Shown: positions 24,230-34,363 of the stretch, piece by piece | How positions within the stretch are numbered: the first letter of the stretch is position 1 | Layout: every line of letters starts with the position of its first letter | Assembly (NCBI GenBank): GCA_002328415.1 | Contig: DCXL01000004.1 | Coordinates: forward strand, 320,166-384,165 | DNA length: 64,000 nt | Direction of reading: 5' to 3' | From: Micavibrio sp. UBA2137 | GTDB lineage: Bacteria > Pseudomonadota > Alphaproteobacteria > Micavibrionales > Micavibrionaceae | The notes under the pieces: generated by a model | The model's input: the letters and a program-made list of their open reading frames with translations, nothing else | Database searches by the model: none | What the model was told of the DNA's origin: nothing | Made by a program: the position numbers and the translations under genes

Positions 24230-25672
24230 TTACCCCCTCTTCTTCCCGGTATTTTGTGCAATGTCAGCAACCAAATCTTCGTAGTTTTGTTCAAGCGCAC
24301 TAAACTCCTCGATATTGTCCAAACCTTCTTGTTCATCTTCAGAGGATTTGTGGATGTTAAGGCTTTTTATTTTACGGTGCAGCGCAGAGCGTTCCATACC
24401 AACAAACTCTGATGTTTTTGAAACATTGCCATCAAAGCGCGTTATTTGTGATTTAAGGTAAAGCGTTTCAAACAACTCCCGCGCCTCTCTTAGAGGCAAT
24501 TCCATGACTTGCTGGAGAAAATGCATCTGTCCAGCTTTTTCACTATCTTCATTTCTTTGACTATCAATATAATCAGATACAGCCTCGGCAGATATCTTAT
24601 CTTCAGTTTGAGTGAGGCCCGTTAAATACATCCATTCAATAAAGTTTTTCAACTGTCTGACATTACCTGGCCACTCATAATTTTTGATTTTGACAATAGC
24701 AGAAGAAGACAACTTGCTTGATAGTTTATCAGTCTCGCCCGACACTGTTTCATAAATTTCATCAATGATATTCTCAATGTCATCGGACCTCTCTTTCAAA
24801 TCTGGAATAGTAAGAGGAACGACATTGAGACGATAAAATAAATCCGACTTGAAAAGACCTTCGTTAACATGTCTTTCAATTGCCTGCGAAGTCAAACTAA
24901 TCACGCGCGCGTCACAAGGCTGACCTTCTATTTTCTTCGACTGCAAAACATGGAGCAAGCGCTCCTGTGAAGTATCTGGCAACTTTTCTACATGATTAAG
25001 GACGAGCGTGCCCTGCGCTGTGGCAAGCAGTGCTTTATTAAGATCAGCCAACATGGCATCCGCATCATAATCCTGACATGTAAGGATCTTGAGAGGATTA
25101 TCTTTTAAATGAGAATGCTTATGAATATAACGCGCCAATGTCTTTTTACCCGACCCGTCAGCCCCAAAAATCATAATACGACTGTTTGTTTCAGCTGAAC
25201 GCAGAGCCGTTTCCTTAACTTGCGCAAGCGCTGAACTCTCACCTGTAAAAGAAACATCATCCTGAGATGTCGCGCGTAAATTCTTATTCTCAGCATTTAA
25301 CTTTTTGTACTCAATGGCACGCTTGACCATTGTTAAAAGACGTTCCGACTTAAACGGCTTCTCCAGAAAGTCATATGCCCCTTTTTTAATAGCAGAGACA
25401 GCTGTTTCAATTGTGGAATGCCCGCTGATCATAATGACAGGTACAAAAGGATCTTTCTCCAACATTTCAGAAAGCAACTGTAATCCCTCATCAGACCCAT
25501 TCTGAAGCCACACATCAAGAATAACCGCATCATAGCGCTGCTCTGCTATTTTCTCGCGGGCCACCTTTGCTGATGCGGCTACACTTGTTTGATATTTTTC
25601 ATCCTCAAGTAAACCCTGAAGCAAAAAGCGAATATCATCCTCATCATCAACAATTAAAACATGCTTACTCAT
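24230..25672 (-). CDS. ntrX: Response regulator NtrX with degenerate AAA+ domain
   Basis: A protein of 480 residues: receiver domain (phospho-acceptor Asp53 in VILDVWL), AAA+ domain (about 145-380) and C-terminal Fis-type helix-turn-helix (GNVSKTSEFVGMERSALHRKI). The AAA+ domain is unusual. Walker A reads GADGSGKKT, Walker B reads GTLVLNHVEKL where LFLDE is expected, and the GAFTGA loop that contacts sigma-54 is absent. It should therefore bind DNA without driving sigma-54 promoters. It is paired with ntrY, 14 bases upstream, and followed by trkA. No ntrB or ntrC is in the window. Confidence 0.93.
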   Translation of the reverse strand: MSKHVLIVDDEDDIRFLLQGLLEDEKYQTSVAASAKVAREKIAEQRYDAVILDVWLQNGSDEGLQLLSEMLEKDPFVPVIMISGHSTIETAVSAIKKGAYDFLEKPFKSERLLTMVKRAIEYKKLNAENKNLRATSQDDVSFTGESSALAQVKETALRSAETNSRIMIFGADGSGKKTLARYIHKHSHLKDNPLKILTCQDYDADAMLADLNKALLATAQGTLVLNHVEKLPDTSQERLLHVLQSKKIEGQPCDARVISLTSQAIERHVNEGLFKSDLFYRLNVVPLTIPDLKERSDDIENIIDEIYETVSGETDKLSSKLSSSAIVKIKNYEWPGNVRQLKNFIEWMYLTGLTQTEDKISAEAVSDYIDSQRNEDSEKAGQMHFLQQVMELPLREARELFETLYLKSQITRFDGNVSKTSEFVGMERSALHRKIKSLNIHKSSEDEQEGLDNIEEFSALEQNYEDLVADIAQNTGKKRG

Positions 25673-25686
25673 AAATTGATTCTTTT

Positions 25687-27915
25687 TCAGTTCGATAACT
25701 CATTATCGGTATTTGGAAAGCTAAGCGCAACCGTTGCTCCTGCTTTATCTTCAGCCATAAAATCCTCAAGCTCAGTTGCCATCCATTTCTTCGAACCTAA
25801 TATAAGCTGACCGCCATGGTCGTCCATAATCTTTTTGACGATTGCAAGGCCAAGCCCAGTCCCCTTTGGCTTATGCGTAACATAGGGGTCCGTTAGTGTT
25901 GAGAGCTCTACACTTTCTGGAAATCCTGGACCATTGTCCTGAAAAACCAGAAAGGTACGCCCTTTACGCGCACACGCCCAAATATTGAGAATTTTATCTG
26001 CTTTATTATCCTGAAGGGACTCAACGGCATTCTGAATAATATTGGTTATGACTTGTCTCATTTGCTGCGCGTCACAATTCACCAAGAACTTTGATTTGCC
26101 CTCAAGACCGCCAAGCTTTTTAAACGTGACTTCGTGATTTGCCTCTCCCTGCATCACAAGCACCTCGGAAAGGATTACATTTATGTTTTCTGGCTTAATA
26201 ATGGCCTCAGGCATGCGTGCGAAGGATGAAAACTCCGCAACCATACGTCCAATATCTTCAACATGCTTCCCGATTGTCTGAATGCACTTTTCAAATACGT
26301 CACGATGATCCTCGGGAATAAACTCGGCAAAGCGTCTGTTAATCCGTTCAGCAGACAGCTGAATGGGTGTCAGAGGATTTTTAATCTCATGCGCAATACG
26401 GCGTGCAACATCCGACCAGGCCGCCTTACGCTGAGCTGATTTAAGAACCGAAATATCATCAAAGGTAATAATAAACCCACCAATATTCTCATTTTCGACA
26501 TCATCGTTTTCGGAAACAATTTTAATAATAAGGTCGAGCTTCTCCCCCTTTTGGGTTTTATATGGAATATTGGCATCTAATGTATTCCCTACCCAAAGTG
26601 TTTTATCATCAATCAAAGGTATAATTTCAGGCATAATAGCCGAAATACGTGTGCCCAATACGCGTTCATTCGTAAAGCCTAGTAAGCGTGCAGCTGCACG
26701 ATTGGCAAGCGTAACCACTCCGTCGTCATCTACGCTTATCACGCCAGATGTTACATCTCTCAAAACGGCCTCTGTATATTGACGCCGTTCATCCATTTCA
26801 CGGTTGGCGTTCAGTAATTCAGTGCGCTGTTTCTTGATTTGACCAATCATGCGGTTAAAAGAAGTTGCCAGAATATTAAATTCATCAAATCCTGTATTCT
26901 CATCCACATGAGTATTTAAATCCCCCGCTCTGATTTTTTCCGAAGCCTTCAAAAGATTTGTAACAGGCTTTATAAGATAGCTTGCAAGGCTTAAGCCCAC
27001 CCAAACGGCCATGCCGGTCAAAAATAAGGCAAGCGCTGCATAACTCAGCGTTAGTGTTTGGCGTAGTCCTGAATATTGAGATTCAAGCTCGCGATATTTA
27101 GCTACTGCATCACGCGTTCCCTCTACACGCGCGAGAACAGTGGGGTCAACAAGACGCCCAACCGCCAAAAATGTATTTAATGAGCTTTGCAAGGGCACAA
27201 TGGCACGAACACGGTCATCCTCATCCCCGCTAAAAATAATAACCTCATCAACCCCCTGTGCGACACGCTCCATAATATAATCAGGGATATTTTCGGGTTC
27301 GAGTGTGAAGTTAAGGCTTGAACGCGCCAAAACGCGTCCGTCGCGCGTAAAGATTATAGCCTCGGACAAATTTCGAATAAATGTTTGTGTGTTAACAAGG
27401 CGCGTCAAAACATCACGGTTCAGAAAAACCAGATCGCTTTGTGTATTCAAATCATTAGCCATGGCCAACAAGTCGGCTCGAATGGCGTTTTGGTGTTCTT
27501 CCAAATACGCCTCGGCAATCACTTGCGATTCAGTGACAGCCGTCTTTATCTGGTTTGAAAACCATGTTTGCACACCATAATGAAAAAACAGCATTGAGAA
27601 TATTGCAATAAAGATGGCAGGCGTGAGACTGGTCACCAAGAAAAGCGCTGAGAGTTTTAAGTGTAGCTTTGAATTTGCCACCGTTTTGCGCTGCAGAGAA
27701 ATAAACTTGTAAATTCGGCGCGCCAGAAGCCCGATGAGAAGAATCATCGAAATGGCGCTTCCCCACAACCAAATATCTGTATTGCCAGATGTTGCCGACT
27801 GATTAAAAGAGAAGAAGGTCAGAATAACAGACGCAAATCCAGCAACAGCCAGCAAAGCCAGTAATTTGTCTTCACTAAAAAAATTTTTAACGCTGGAAGT
27901 CTGCAACATGTTCAT
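25687..27915 (-). CDS. ntrY: Sensor histidine kinase NtrY
   Basis: A protein of 742 residues. Three membrane helices lie within the first 115 residues, then a periplasmic region of about 170 residues, a fourth helix near 285-310, a HAMP domain, a PAS domain and the kinase core. The phospho-accepting His is near residue 508 in ARRIAHEIKNPLTP; N, D and G boxes read NIIQNAVES, DNGPGFPES and GTGLGLAIV. It phosphorylates NtrX in response to nitrogen or redox state in studied relatives. AAAGG lies just before the first ATG; a second ATG two codons on has better spacing. Divergent from pgpA. Confidence 0.95.
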   Translation of the reverse strand: MNMLQTSSVKNFFSEDKLLALLAVAGFASVILTFFSFNQSATSGNTDIWLWGSAISMILLIGLLARRIYKFISLQRKTVANSKLHLKLSALFLVTSLTPAIFIAIFSMLFFHYGVQTWFSNQIKTAVTESQVIAEAYLEEHQNAIRADLLAMANDLNTQSDLVFLNRDVLTRLVNTQTFIRNLSEAIIFTRDGRVLARSSLNFTLEPENIPDYIMERVAQGVDEVIIFSGDEDDRVRAIVPLQSSLNTFLAVGRLVDPTVLARVEGTRDAVAKYRELESQYSGLRQTLTLSYAALALFLTGMAVWVGLSLASYLIKPVTNLLKASEKIRAGDLNTHVDENTGFDEFNILATSFNRMIGQIKKQRTELLNANREMDERRQYTEAVLRDVTSGVISVDDDGVVTLANRAAARLLGFTNERVLGTRISAIMPEIIPLIDDKTLWVGNTLDANIPYKTQKGEKLDLIIKIVSENDDVENENIGGFIITFDDISVLKSAQRKAAWSDVARRIAHEIKNPLTPIQLSAERINRRFAEFIPEDHRDVFEKCIQTIGKHVEDIGRMVAEFSSFARMPEAIIKPENINVILSEVLVMQGEANHEVTFKKLGGLEGKSKFLVNCDAQQMRQVITNIIQNAVESLQDNKADKILNIWACARKGRTFLVFQDNGPGFPESVELSTLTDPYVTHKPKGTGLGLAIVKKIMDDHGGQLILGSKKWMATELEDFMAEDKAGATVALSFPNTDNELSN

Positions 27916-27952
27916 TTACCTTTATTGATAGCCCTTCACAGGAGTTTACACA

Positions 27953-28504
27953 ATGAAAAATCTTAGAAGCCAACTGACCCAGAAATATCGTGCAAAGTGG
28001 GAGACACACCGCACAAATGTTGCCAAACTCTCTCTTAAGGACTGGCGCGTGCTTTTAGCGACGTGGTTTGGATGTGGGACCTTCTTTCCAGGGCCTGGCT
28101 TCTGGGGGACTTTAGGCGCTCTTCCTCTTGGAATTGTACTCTTGGTTCTGGGTGGTCAGGTTTACGTTTTAGCAGCCAGCATTATACTGTTGGCAATAGG
28201 CGTTCATGTTACACGGCATACTGAAAATATCCTCAAAACACATGACAGCTCTATCATCGTAATTGATGAGGCAGCGGGTGTTATGATTCCGCTTGCCTTT
28301 GTACCGCTTACTCCAATGGGTATCGTTATGGCCTTTCTGGCATTCCGAATCTTTGATGTGTGGAAGCCCTTCCCTATATCTTATCTCGATAAACGTATGG
28401 GCGGCGCATGGGGCGTTATGATTGACGATATTGTCGCGGGTATTTTTGCAGCCATTGTTATGGTGATTTGGAGTATTTATGGCATTAACACAAACACTCT
28501 TTGA
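27953..28504 (+). CDS. pgpA: Phosphatidylglycerophosphatase A
   Basis: A protein of 183 residues with three to four membrane helices. Family motifs WFGCGTFFPGPGFWGTLGAL, IVIDEAAG and RIFDVWKPFP are all present. It dephosphorylates phosphatidylglycerol phosphate in the inner membrane. It overlaps the following cinA-type gene by 26 bases. Confidence 0.93.
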   Translation: MKNLRSQLTQKYRAKWETHRTNVAKLSLKDWRVLLATWFGCGTFFPGPGFWGTLGALPLGIVLLVLGGQVYVLAASIILLAIGVHVTRHTENILKTHDSSIIVIDEAAGVMIPLAFVPLTPMGIVMAFLAFRIFDVWKPFPISYLDKRMGGAWGVMIDDIVAGIFAAIVMVIWSIYGINTNTL

Positions 28505-28949
28505 TAAACTGATCGCGCAAGGCGTTATTCTTACAACAGCTGAATCCTGCACGGGTGGGCTTATCGCTTCACAAATCACCTCTTTTGCAGGATCGTCCGC
28601 CATTTTTGATCGTGGGTTCGTCACTTACTCTAATCAATCGAAGATAGCCATGCTTGATGTTGACGCTCAAACCATAGAGAATTTTGGTGCAGTCTCCGAA
28701 CAAACAGCAATGGAAATGGCCGAGGGCGCACTTAAAAATTCAATGGCAACACTTTCTGTTTCGGTTACAGGTATTGCAGGCCCCGATGGTGGAACAGCAG
28801 ATAAACCCATTGGCACAGTATGTATTGGACTGGGCCGCGCAGGACTTACAACTAAAACACATAGATTTCTTTTTGAAGGTGACAGAGAAGCTGTTAGGAC
28901 ACAGACAGTTGCCAAGGCCTTTGAGCTGATTGAAAAAGTGCTACCTTAA
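28479..28949 (+). CDS. pncC: Nicotinamide-nucleotide amidase (CinA C-terminal domain, PncC)
   Basis: A protein of 156 residues corresponding to the CinA C-terminal domain alone: TAESCTGG with the catalytic Ser, FVTYSNQSK, and VTGIAGPDGGT. It deamidates NMN to nicotinate mononucleotide in pyridine nucleotide recycling. Its start lies inside pgpA. The last four bases overlap the end of the convergent ratA-like gene. Confidence 0.93.
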   Translation: MALTQTLFDKLIAQGVILTTAESCTGGLIASQITSFAGSSAIFDRGFVTYSNQSKIAMLDVDAQTIENFGAVSEQTAMEMAEGALKNSMATLSVSVTGIAGPDGGTADKPIGTVCIGLGRAGLTTKTHRFLFEGDREAVRTQTVAKAFELIEKVLP

Positions 28950-29389
28950 GCAGATTGCCCGTAAATCTCGTCGGCACGCCTCTCAAAGGAGGCAACCATG
29001 CGCTTGACCACCTCATTGAAGAAAGTTGTTGCCAGTTTTTGAAGAAATACGTTTCCAAATTCGAACTCGACACAAAAATCGATCGTACATGACCCATCCC
29101 CATTATCGATAAAAACCCACTGATTTTGAAGTTGCTTGAGCGGCCCTTTTTGATAATCAATCGTAATCTGGTTAGGACGCTCCAGTATGACTTTGGATGT
29201 AAAACGCTCGCGAAAGAGCTTATAGCCCACAACAAGGTCGGCATAAAACACATCTTCGCCTTCCCATTTGGTAATGCGAGAGGCCGTACACCACGGCGCA
29301 AATTCCTTGTATTTATCAACTTGCGCAACAAGATCGAACATCTGTGCCTGTGTGTAAGGAACGGTTTTTTGTTCAATGTGCTGAAGCAT
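28946..29389 (-). CDS. ratA: RatA/COQ10 family START-like protein
   Basis: A protein of 147 residues with the polyketide-cyclase/START fold. The conserved opening (PYTQAQMFDLVAQVDKY, then F-PWC) and a central VGY strand are typical. Relatives are described either as coenzyme Q-binding proteins (COQ10) or as the ribosome-association toxin RatA; in alphaproteobacteria the gene regularly follows lipA, which favours a respiratory-lipid role. It starts eight bases after lipA. Confidence 0.85.
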   Translation of the reverse strand: MLQHIEQKTVPYTQAQMFDLVAQVDKYKEFAPWCTASRITKWEGEDVFYADLVVGYKLFRERFTSKVILERPNQITIDYQKGPLKQLQNQWVFIDNGDGSCTIDFCVEFEFGNVFLQKLATTFFNEVVKRMVASFERRADEIYGQSA

Positions 29390-29397
29390 AAGAGAAT

Positions 29398-30360
29398 TTA
29401 AGAGGTTTTAGAGGCAAGTTTTGCGTCTCGTGCGGCCTTCAATTTCGAAAAATCATCCCCTGCATGATATGACGAACGCGTTAATGGCGTTGCTGAAACC
29501 ATCAGGAAACCCTTGGCACGTGCCATACGCTCAAGACCTTCAAATTCCTGTGGTGTCCAGAAACGGTCAACAGGCGCATGTTTCGGGCTAGGCTGGAGGT
29601 ATTGTCCGATTGTAATGAAATCAACCTTAGCTGCACGCATGTCATCCATGACCTGCCCCACCTCTTCCTTGGTTTCACCTAGACCAACCATTAAACCTGA
29701 TTTTGTGAATGTCTCGGGGTGACGATCCTTCACACGTTCAAGCAAGCGAAGCGAACGGAAATAACGTGCACCCGGACGAATTGTTGGATAAAGACGCGGA
29801 ATTGTCTCAAGATTATGATTAAAGACATCGGGTTTTGCATCGGCCACCATATCAATGGCGTCCATATCACCCTTAAAGTCACCCGGCAGAATCTCAACCG
29901 TTGTTTTAGGCGCCTTGAAACGAATGGCCTCAATCGTCTTAACCCAATGACGTGCGCCACCATCATCCAAATCGTCGCGGTCAACGGATGTGATCACAAC
30001 ATGTTCCAAATCCATCTTCTCAACGGCAACACCTACACGTAACGGCTCATATTTATCCAGTGCATCAGGCTTCCCTGTTGCAACATTACAAAATGAGCAA
30101 GCTCGTGTGCAGATTTCACCCATCACCATGAATGTGGCATGTTTCTTCTCCCAGCATTCACCAATATTGGGGCACCCCGCCTCCTCACAAACGGTGGTCA
30201 GGTTCAAGCCCTGAATCATTTCTTTGGTTTCTTTGTAAACCTTGCCCGTAGGCGCCTTGGCACGAATCCATGAGGGTTTACGCCCCATCGGACGATCAGG
30301 GTTCTTCTGCTTCTCAGGGTGACGCTTCGCGCGGTCTAATAATTCAGTGTTGTATGTCAT
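29398..30360 (-). CDS. lipA: Lipoyl synthase
   Basis: A radical-SAM enzyme of 320 residues that inserts two sulfurs into octanoyl groups on lipoyl domains. Both iron-sulfur sites are visible: the auxiliary cluster motif [12 protein letters not shown] and the radical-SAM motif CTRACSFC; the C-terminal RSSYHA supplies the Ser ligand. It serves the lipoyl domains of the neighbouring pdhB and pdhC products. It is 51 bases after lpd on the same strand. Confidence 0.97.
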   Translation of the reverse strand: MTYNTELLDRAKRHPEKQKNPDRPMGRKPSWIRAKAPTGKVYKETKEMIQGLNLTTVCEEAGCPNIGECWEKKHATFMVMGEICTRACSFCNVATGKPDALDKYEPLRVGVAVEKMDLEHVVITSVDRDDLDDGGARHWVKTIEAIRFKAPKTTVEILPGDFKGDMDAIDMVADAKPDVFNHNLETIPRLYPTIRPGARYFRSLRLLERVKDRHPETFTKSGLMVGLGETKEEVGQVMDDMRAAKVDFITIGQYLQPSPKHAPVDRFWTPQEFEGLERMARAKGFLMVSATPLTRSSYHAGDDFSKLKAARDAKLASKTS

Positions 30361-30411
30361 TTCTGCAACCTAACATTTTCATGCCATAAAAAGAAATATA
30401 AGTTTTTTAAC

Positions 30412-31815
30412 CTAAAAATGAATAGCTTTCCCATAGGCATCAAGCACGCTTTCATGCATCATTTCGGATAGTGTTGGATGCGGGAAGATGGTATGCATGA
30501 ATTCCATTTCGGTGGCTTCCAACGTTTTACCCACGACAAAGCCCTGAATAAGCTCGGTCACTTCCGCGCCAATCATATGCGCGCCTAATAATTCACCCGT
30601 TTTCTCATCAAAGACGGTTTTGACCAGACCTTCGGGTTCGCCCAAGGCAGTCGCCTTCCCGTTACCAACAAATGGAAAACGTCCAACCTTCACCTTATGA
30701 CCTGCGGCCTTGGCTGCATCTTCTGTTAATCCAACACTCGCCACTTGTGGGTGACAGTACGTACATCCTGGAATATTGCTTTTATCCATGGGATGCACAT
30801 CCTTTTGACCAGCCAATTTTTCAACACAAATAATGCCTTCGTGAGAGGCCTTGTGCGCGAGCCACGGCCCATGCACAACGTCTCCAATGGCGTAAACGCC
30901 CTCCTCACCAGTGCGCAGATACTCATCTACAACAATGTGATTGCGCTCGACCTTGACCTTGGTGCCTTCAAGCCCAAGATTTTCAGAATTTCCAACAATT
31001 CCAACGGCTGAAACCACATGGGAGAACTCATGCTGCGTGACCTTGCCCTTGCCGTCTTCAATATGGGCGGTAACTGTATCTTTGCCCTTATCGAGCTTAG
31101 TCACCTTCGAGCCTGTGATAATTTTCATGCCCTGCTTTTCAAAGAATTTTTGTGCCAGTTTTGAAACTTCAGCATCCTCAACAGGAAGAACACGATCCAT
31201 CAATTCAACAACAGTCACTTCCGCACCTAATGTTTTATAAAAGGACGCAAATTCAATCCCAATTGCACCAGACCCTACAACCAACAGCTTGCTCGGCATG
31301 ACATCAGGCACCATCGCCTCCTTATATGACCAGACAAATTTACCATCTGGTTCAAGCCCGGGGAGAACTCGCGCACGTGCACCTGTCGCAATAATGATAT
31401 GCTTTGCGGTCAATTCATCTGTTTTTTTACCATCTTTTTCAAGGGCAACTTTCCCCTTACCAGCCAGCTTGCCGTACGCGTCAAAAACAGTAACTTTATT
31501 CTTCTTGAGCAGATGCCCAATACCGCCTGAAAGTTGTTTGGCAACGCCGCGTGAGCGTTCAACTATTTTCTTAAGGTCAAACTCCAACCCTTTGACTTTT
31601 AAACCAAAAGCGTCGGCATTTTGTGCAAGGTGAAAGATTTCAGAGGAACGCAATAGCGCCTTTGTCGGAATACAGCCCCAGTTCAAACAAATACCACCCA
31701 GATGGTTGGCCTCAACCACAGCTGTCTTCATTCCTAATTGTGCCGCACGGATGGCTGCAACATAGCCACCGGGCCCACCACCAATTACAATTACATCAAA
31801 ATTCTTGTCAGCCAT
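30412..31815 (-). CDS. lpdA: Dihydrolipoyl dehydrogenase (E3)
   Basis: A flavoprotein of 467 residues: FAD-binding GGGPGGYVAA, the redox disulfide GGICLNWGCIPTK, NAD-binding VGSGAIGIEFASF, the FAD-contacting YAIGDVV, and the C-terminal HPTLSE with the active-site His. It reoxidises dihydrolipoate in the pyruvate dehydrogenase complex. It belongs with pdhA-pdhB-pdhC but is separated from pdhC by an opposite-strand sulfotransferase-like gene. Confidence 0.97.
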   Translation of the reverse strand: MADKNFDVIVIGGGPGGYVAAIRAAQLGMKTAVVEANHLGGICLNWGCIPTKALLRSSEIFHLAQNADAFGLKVKGLEFDLKKIVERSRGVAKQLSGGIGHLLKKNKVTVFDAYGKLAGKGKVALEKDGKKTDELTAKHIIIATGARARVLPGLEPDGKFVWSYKEAMVPDVMPSKLLVVGSGAIGIEFASFYKTLGAEVTVVELMDRVLPVEDAEVSKLAQKFFEKQGMKIITGSKVTKLDKGKDTVTAHIEDGKGKVTQHEFSHVVSAVGIVGNSENLGLEGTKVKVERNHIVVDEYLRTGEEGVYAIGDVVHGPWLAHKASHEGIICVEKLAGQKDVHPMDKSNIPGCTYCHPQVASVGLTEDAAKAAGHKVKVGRFPFVGNGKATALGEPEGLVKTVFDEKTGELLGAHMIGAEVTELIQGFVVGKTLEATEMEFMHTIFPHPTLSEMMHESVLDAYGKAIHF

Positions 31816-31908
31816 GCTCTTTACGCGCTCCTGCTTGTGTCATTTCTCATGTCGGTTTAAACTGTGCTTGTCTTTTTACACGCTTTACCGCGGAAGTTGA
31901 AGCCCAAT

Positions 31909-32958
31909 ATGCAAATGAATACACAAAACACGCCGTTCTTTCTCACAGGGCTTTGGGAGTCAGGCATTAACACGCTTTGGCCCTATATTCGCGAGCAGGA
32001 TGGCATTCTTTGCTTTTACGAGCCACTTCACCCCTCTTTTTCTAAAATTACGCGGAAATGGGTTGGGCAAGACACAAGCGCCATGAAAATTATGGGCAAC
32101 GCCCCCGTAACCACTCCCGATAAATCGCTTTATGCCGAAATGATCCCCTTTATCGGCACAAATATTCTTGGGCGCGGCGTTAAAGGCTACAAGGCCAAAT
32201 ACTCGGATGAGAATTTTGTCATGCGCGCAAATTTTGAAGCGCTCGAGATGCAGGGGTACTTCAAGCAGTTTATTACATTTGCTGAAAAACAAAACAAACG
32301 CGCTATCATTGCTGAGCATCGCTTCATCTATCGGCTTGGTTGGGCAAAGGCCCATATTCCAGGCACTTACGCGCATGTCACACGTGACCCCTATGCAATA
32401 TGGTCGATTTATCAGAATGCCCTTGATCGGGGCTACAGCCGCTTTTTTCTGAAATGGTTTAAGATATTTGAGAAGAATACCGAGACATGGCTTGGGCACA
32501 TGGGCGCACCCCTTCACCTGCGCAAGGGCATGGACCAATACCTCATATATGATGAAAGTTTCTATAAAGACGTGCTTACACACATGACGCGCGCTGAAAC
32601 CTATAGACTTGTCTATGGCGTATGGCTCAAGGCTTTATTTGAGGCGCTTTACAATGCCGATTTCATCATTGATATGGATAAGATGTCAGACAAACGTGCA
32701 CAAGACAGAATAACCCAACAAATTGAAAACGCGTCTGGTTTAAGCCTCGATTTCTCGTCATTCGAACTCAAATCTTTTTCTCAAGTCGAACATAAATTTG
32801 AGCCGCAAAAGATTGAAGATGTGATTGCCACTGAATTTGGCGTGTATTTAAAATCCCAAAACAGACGTGACGCTAAATTGATACTCAATAGCGACCTATC
32901 CCACCTCTCGGACAAGGCACAACGATCGCTTAAAATCGTTGCGAGCGTCTTTGATTAA
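31909..32958 (+). CDS. Sulfotransferase-like protein inserted between lpdA and pdhC
   Basis: About 349 residues, cytosolic. The segment [14 protein letters not shown] near the start resembles the PAPS 5'-phosphosulfate loop (TG-x2-SG-x-T-L), and [12 protein letters not shown] resembles the 3'-phosphate-binding motif, so a sulfotransferase fold is likely. The acceptor is unknown. The start is uncertain: ATG at 31909 or 31915, both with weak ribosome sites; the GTG at 31864 would add an unlikely leader. The stop overlaps the pdhC stop by four bases, tail to tail. The genes around it on the other strand form a conserved operon, so this is an insertion. Confidence 0.6.
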   Translation: MQMNTQNTPFFLTGLWESGINTLWPYIREQDGILCFYEPLHPSFSKITRKWVGQDTSAMKIMGNAPVTTPDKSLYAEMIPFIGTNILGRGVKGYKAKYSDENFVMRANFEALEMQGYFKQFITFAEKQNKRAIIAEHRFIYRLGWAKAHIPGTYAHVTRDPYAIWSIYQNALDRGYSRFFLKWFKIFEKNTETWLGHMGAPLHLRKGMDQYLIYDESFYKDVLTHMTRAETYRLVYGVWLKALFEALYNADFIIDMDKMSDKRAQDRITQQIENASGLSLDFSSFELKSFSQVEHKFEPQKIEDVIATEFGVYLKSQNRRDAKLILNSDLSHLSDKAQRSLKIVASVFD

Positions 32959-34271
32959 ACAATCATGGACACTGGATTTTCAATAAAGCGTTTGAAGTAC
33001 TGGAGATACTCAGCGCCCACTGCACCATCCACTGCACGATGGTCAACAGATAGCGTACATTTCATAAATGTGCCGATTTTGACCTCGCCATTTTTAACAT
33101 AGGGACGTTGTTCGCCTGCGCCAACAGCCAAAATACAGGCCTGTGGCGGGTTAATGATCGCACCAAATTCAGAAATGCCAAACATGCCCAAATTAGAGAC
33201 TGAAAATGTACCGCCCTGAAATTCTTCAGGTTTCAATTTTCCTTCGCGCGCACGTCCTGCCAAATCTTTAATCTCGGCTGAAATTTCGCGCATGCCTTTA
33301 GTTTCGGCAGCCTTAACTATGGGTGTAATCAAGCCATTAGGCGTAGACACAGCCACAGAAATGTCAGCATGCGTATATTGTAGAACAGCCTCGTCTGACC
33401 ATGAGACATTGGCCGCTGGGTAGGCCTTAAGCGCCATAGCAACCGCCTTGACCACGAAATCATTGACCGAGAGCTTGTACTCACCATTAGCCTGCTCGTT
33501 AATGTCCTTACGTGCAGCAAGTAGCGTGTCAATCTGACAATCAATCGTCAGGTAGAAATGTGGAACGGTTAACTTAGATTCAAGCAAACGCTGCGCTGTA
33601 ATCTTCTTAATATTGTTATTTGGAATGGCCTCATATTCCATTCCATAGACATTGGCAAGTTTCTGTGCATCTTGTCCTGCTGGCATTTGTTTATTTGCAT
33701 TGGAAGAAGATGTTTGTACGCCCTTAGAAGCACTTCCACCTTTGAAGTTCTCAATATCGGCCTTTACAATGCGGCCGCGCGGGCCTGAACCTGACACGGA
33801 TGACAAATCAATATTTTTATCCTTTGCCAAACGACGCGCCAAGGGTGATGCAAAAATGCGGTCGCCTTGTGCTTCTGATTTCTGTTGTGCTTGTGCTGAC
33901 ACTGGCTCTGCCTTCTCTTGTTTCTGCTCTTTTGGTTCTGACTTACTCTCAGCCTTAGCCTCTGGTTTTTCTTCGGGCTTTGATACACCTGACGATAAAT
34001 CCATGCTCTCTATAGCGCTTTTATCTTCGCCCTCTTCCAGAAGAACGCCTATCACGTCATTAACCTTAACATTCTCTGTTCCACCCGCAACGATAATCTT
34101 ACCTAGCACGCCCTCATCAACAGCCTCAACTTCCATTGTGGCCTTATCGGTTTCAATCTCGGCAATGACATCACCTGCATTAACCTCATCCCCTTCCGAG
34201 ACAAGCCATTTGGCAAGTGTGCCCTCTTCCATGGTAGGGCTAAGTGCGGGCATTGTAATTTTAATGGGCAT
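32955..34271 (-). CDS. pdhC: Pyruvate dehydrogenase E2 (dihydrolipoyl acetyltransferase)
   Basis: A protein of 438 residues: one lipoyl domain (residues 1-80, lipoyl Lys in ETDKATME), a Lys/Glu/Ala-rich hinge, a peripheral subunit-binding domain ([11 protein letters not shown] to GRIVKADIE) and the acetyltransferase core ending in DHRAVDGA with the catalytic His and Asp. It passes acetyl groups to CoA. The ATG at 34271 ([10 protein letters not shown]) with AGAGG upstream is preferred to the longer frame. The lipoyl domain is nearly identical to that of pdhB. Confidence 0.96.
   Translation of the reverse strand: MPIKITMPALSPTMEEGTLAKWLVSEGDEVNAGDVIAEIETDKATMEVEAVDEGVLGKIIVAGGTENVKVNDVIGVLLEEGEDKSAIESMDLSSGVSKPEEKPEAKAESKSEPKEQKQEKAEPVSAQAQQKSEAQGDRIFASPLARRLAKDKNIDLSSVSGSGPRGRIVKADIENFKGGSASKGVQTSSSNANKQMPAGQDAQKLANVYGMEYEAIPNNNIKKITAQRLLESKLTVPHFYLTIDCQIDTLLAARKDINEQANGEYKLSVNDFVVKAVAMALKAYPAANVSWSDEAVLQYTHADISVAVSTPNGLITPIVKAAETKGMREISAEIKDLAGRAREGKLKPEEFQGGTFSVSNLGMFGISEFGAIINPPQACILAVGAGEQRPYVKNGEVKIGTFMKCTLSVDHRAVDGAVGAEYLQYFKRFIENPVSMIV
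34132..34253 (-). repeat. Lipoyl-domain repeat, copy in pdhC
   Basis: These 122 bases match 35950-36071 in pdhB with eight mismatches counted by eye (about 93 percent), nearly all at silent positions. Together they encode the core of the lipoyl domain. Confidence 0.9.
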
Positions 34272-34363
34272 AACAAACCTCTTTATGACAAACAAAACTT
34301 GAAAGTGAATTTATATACTGATAAGACAAAAGAAAACGAAAGAAAAGAACAGGACTGCGTAAT

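Noticed and set aside
31960..32583. A 207-codon minus-strand frame antisense to the sulfotransferase-like gene
   Set aside because: It has no recognisable motif or good ribosome site, and the plus-strand frame has sulfotransferase-type motifs and full length.
33652..34302. A 216-codon plus-strand frame antisense to pdhC
   Set aside because: It is Ser/Pro/Ala-rich, a mirror of the lipoyl and hinge coding region; a shorter version appears antisense to pdhB's lipoyl domain for the same reason.
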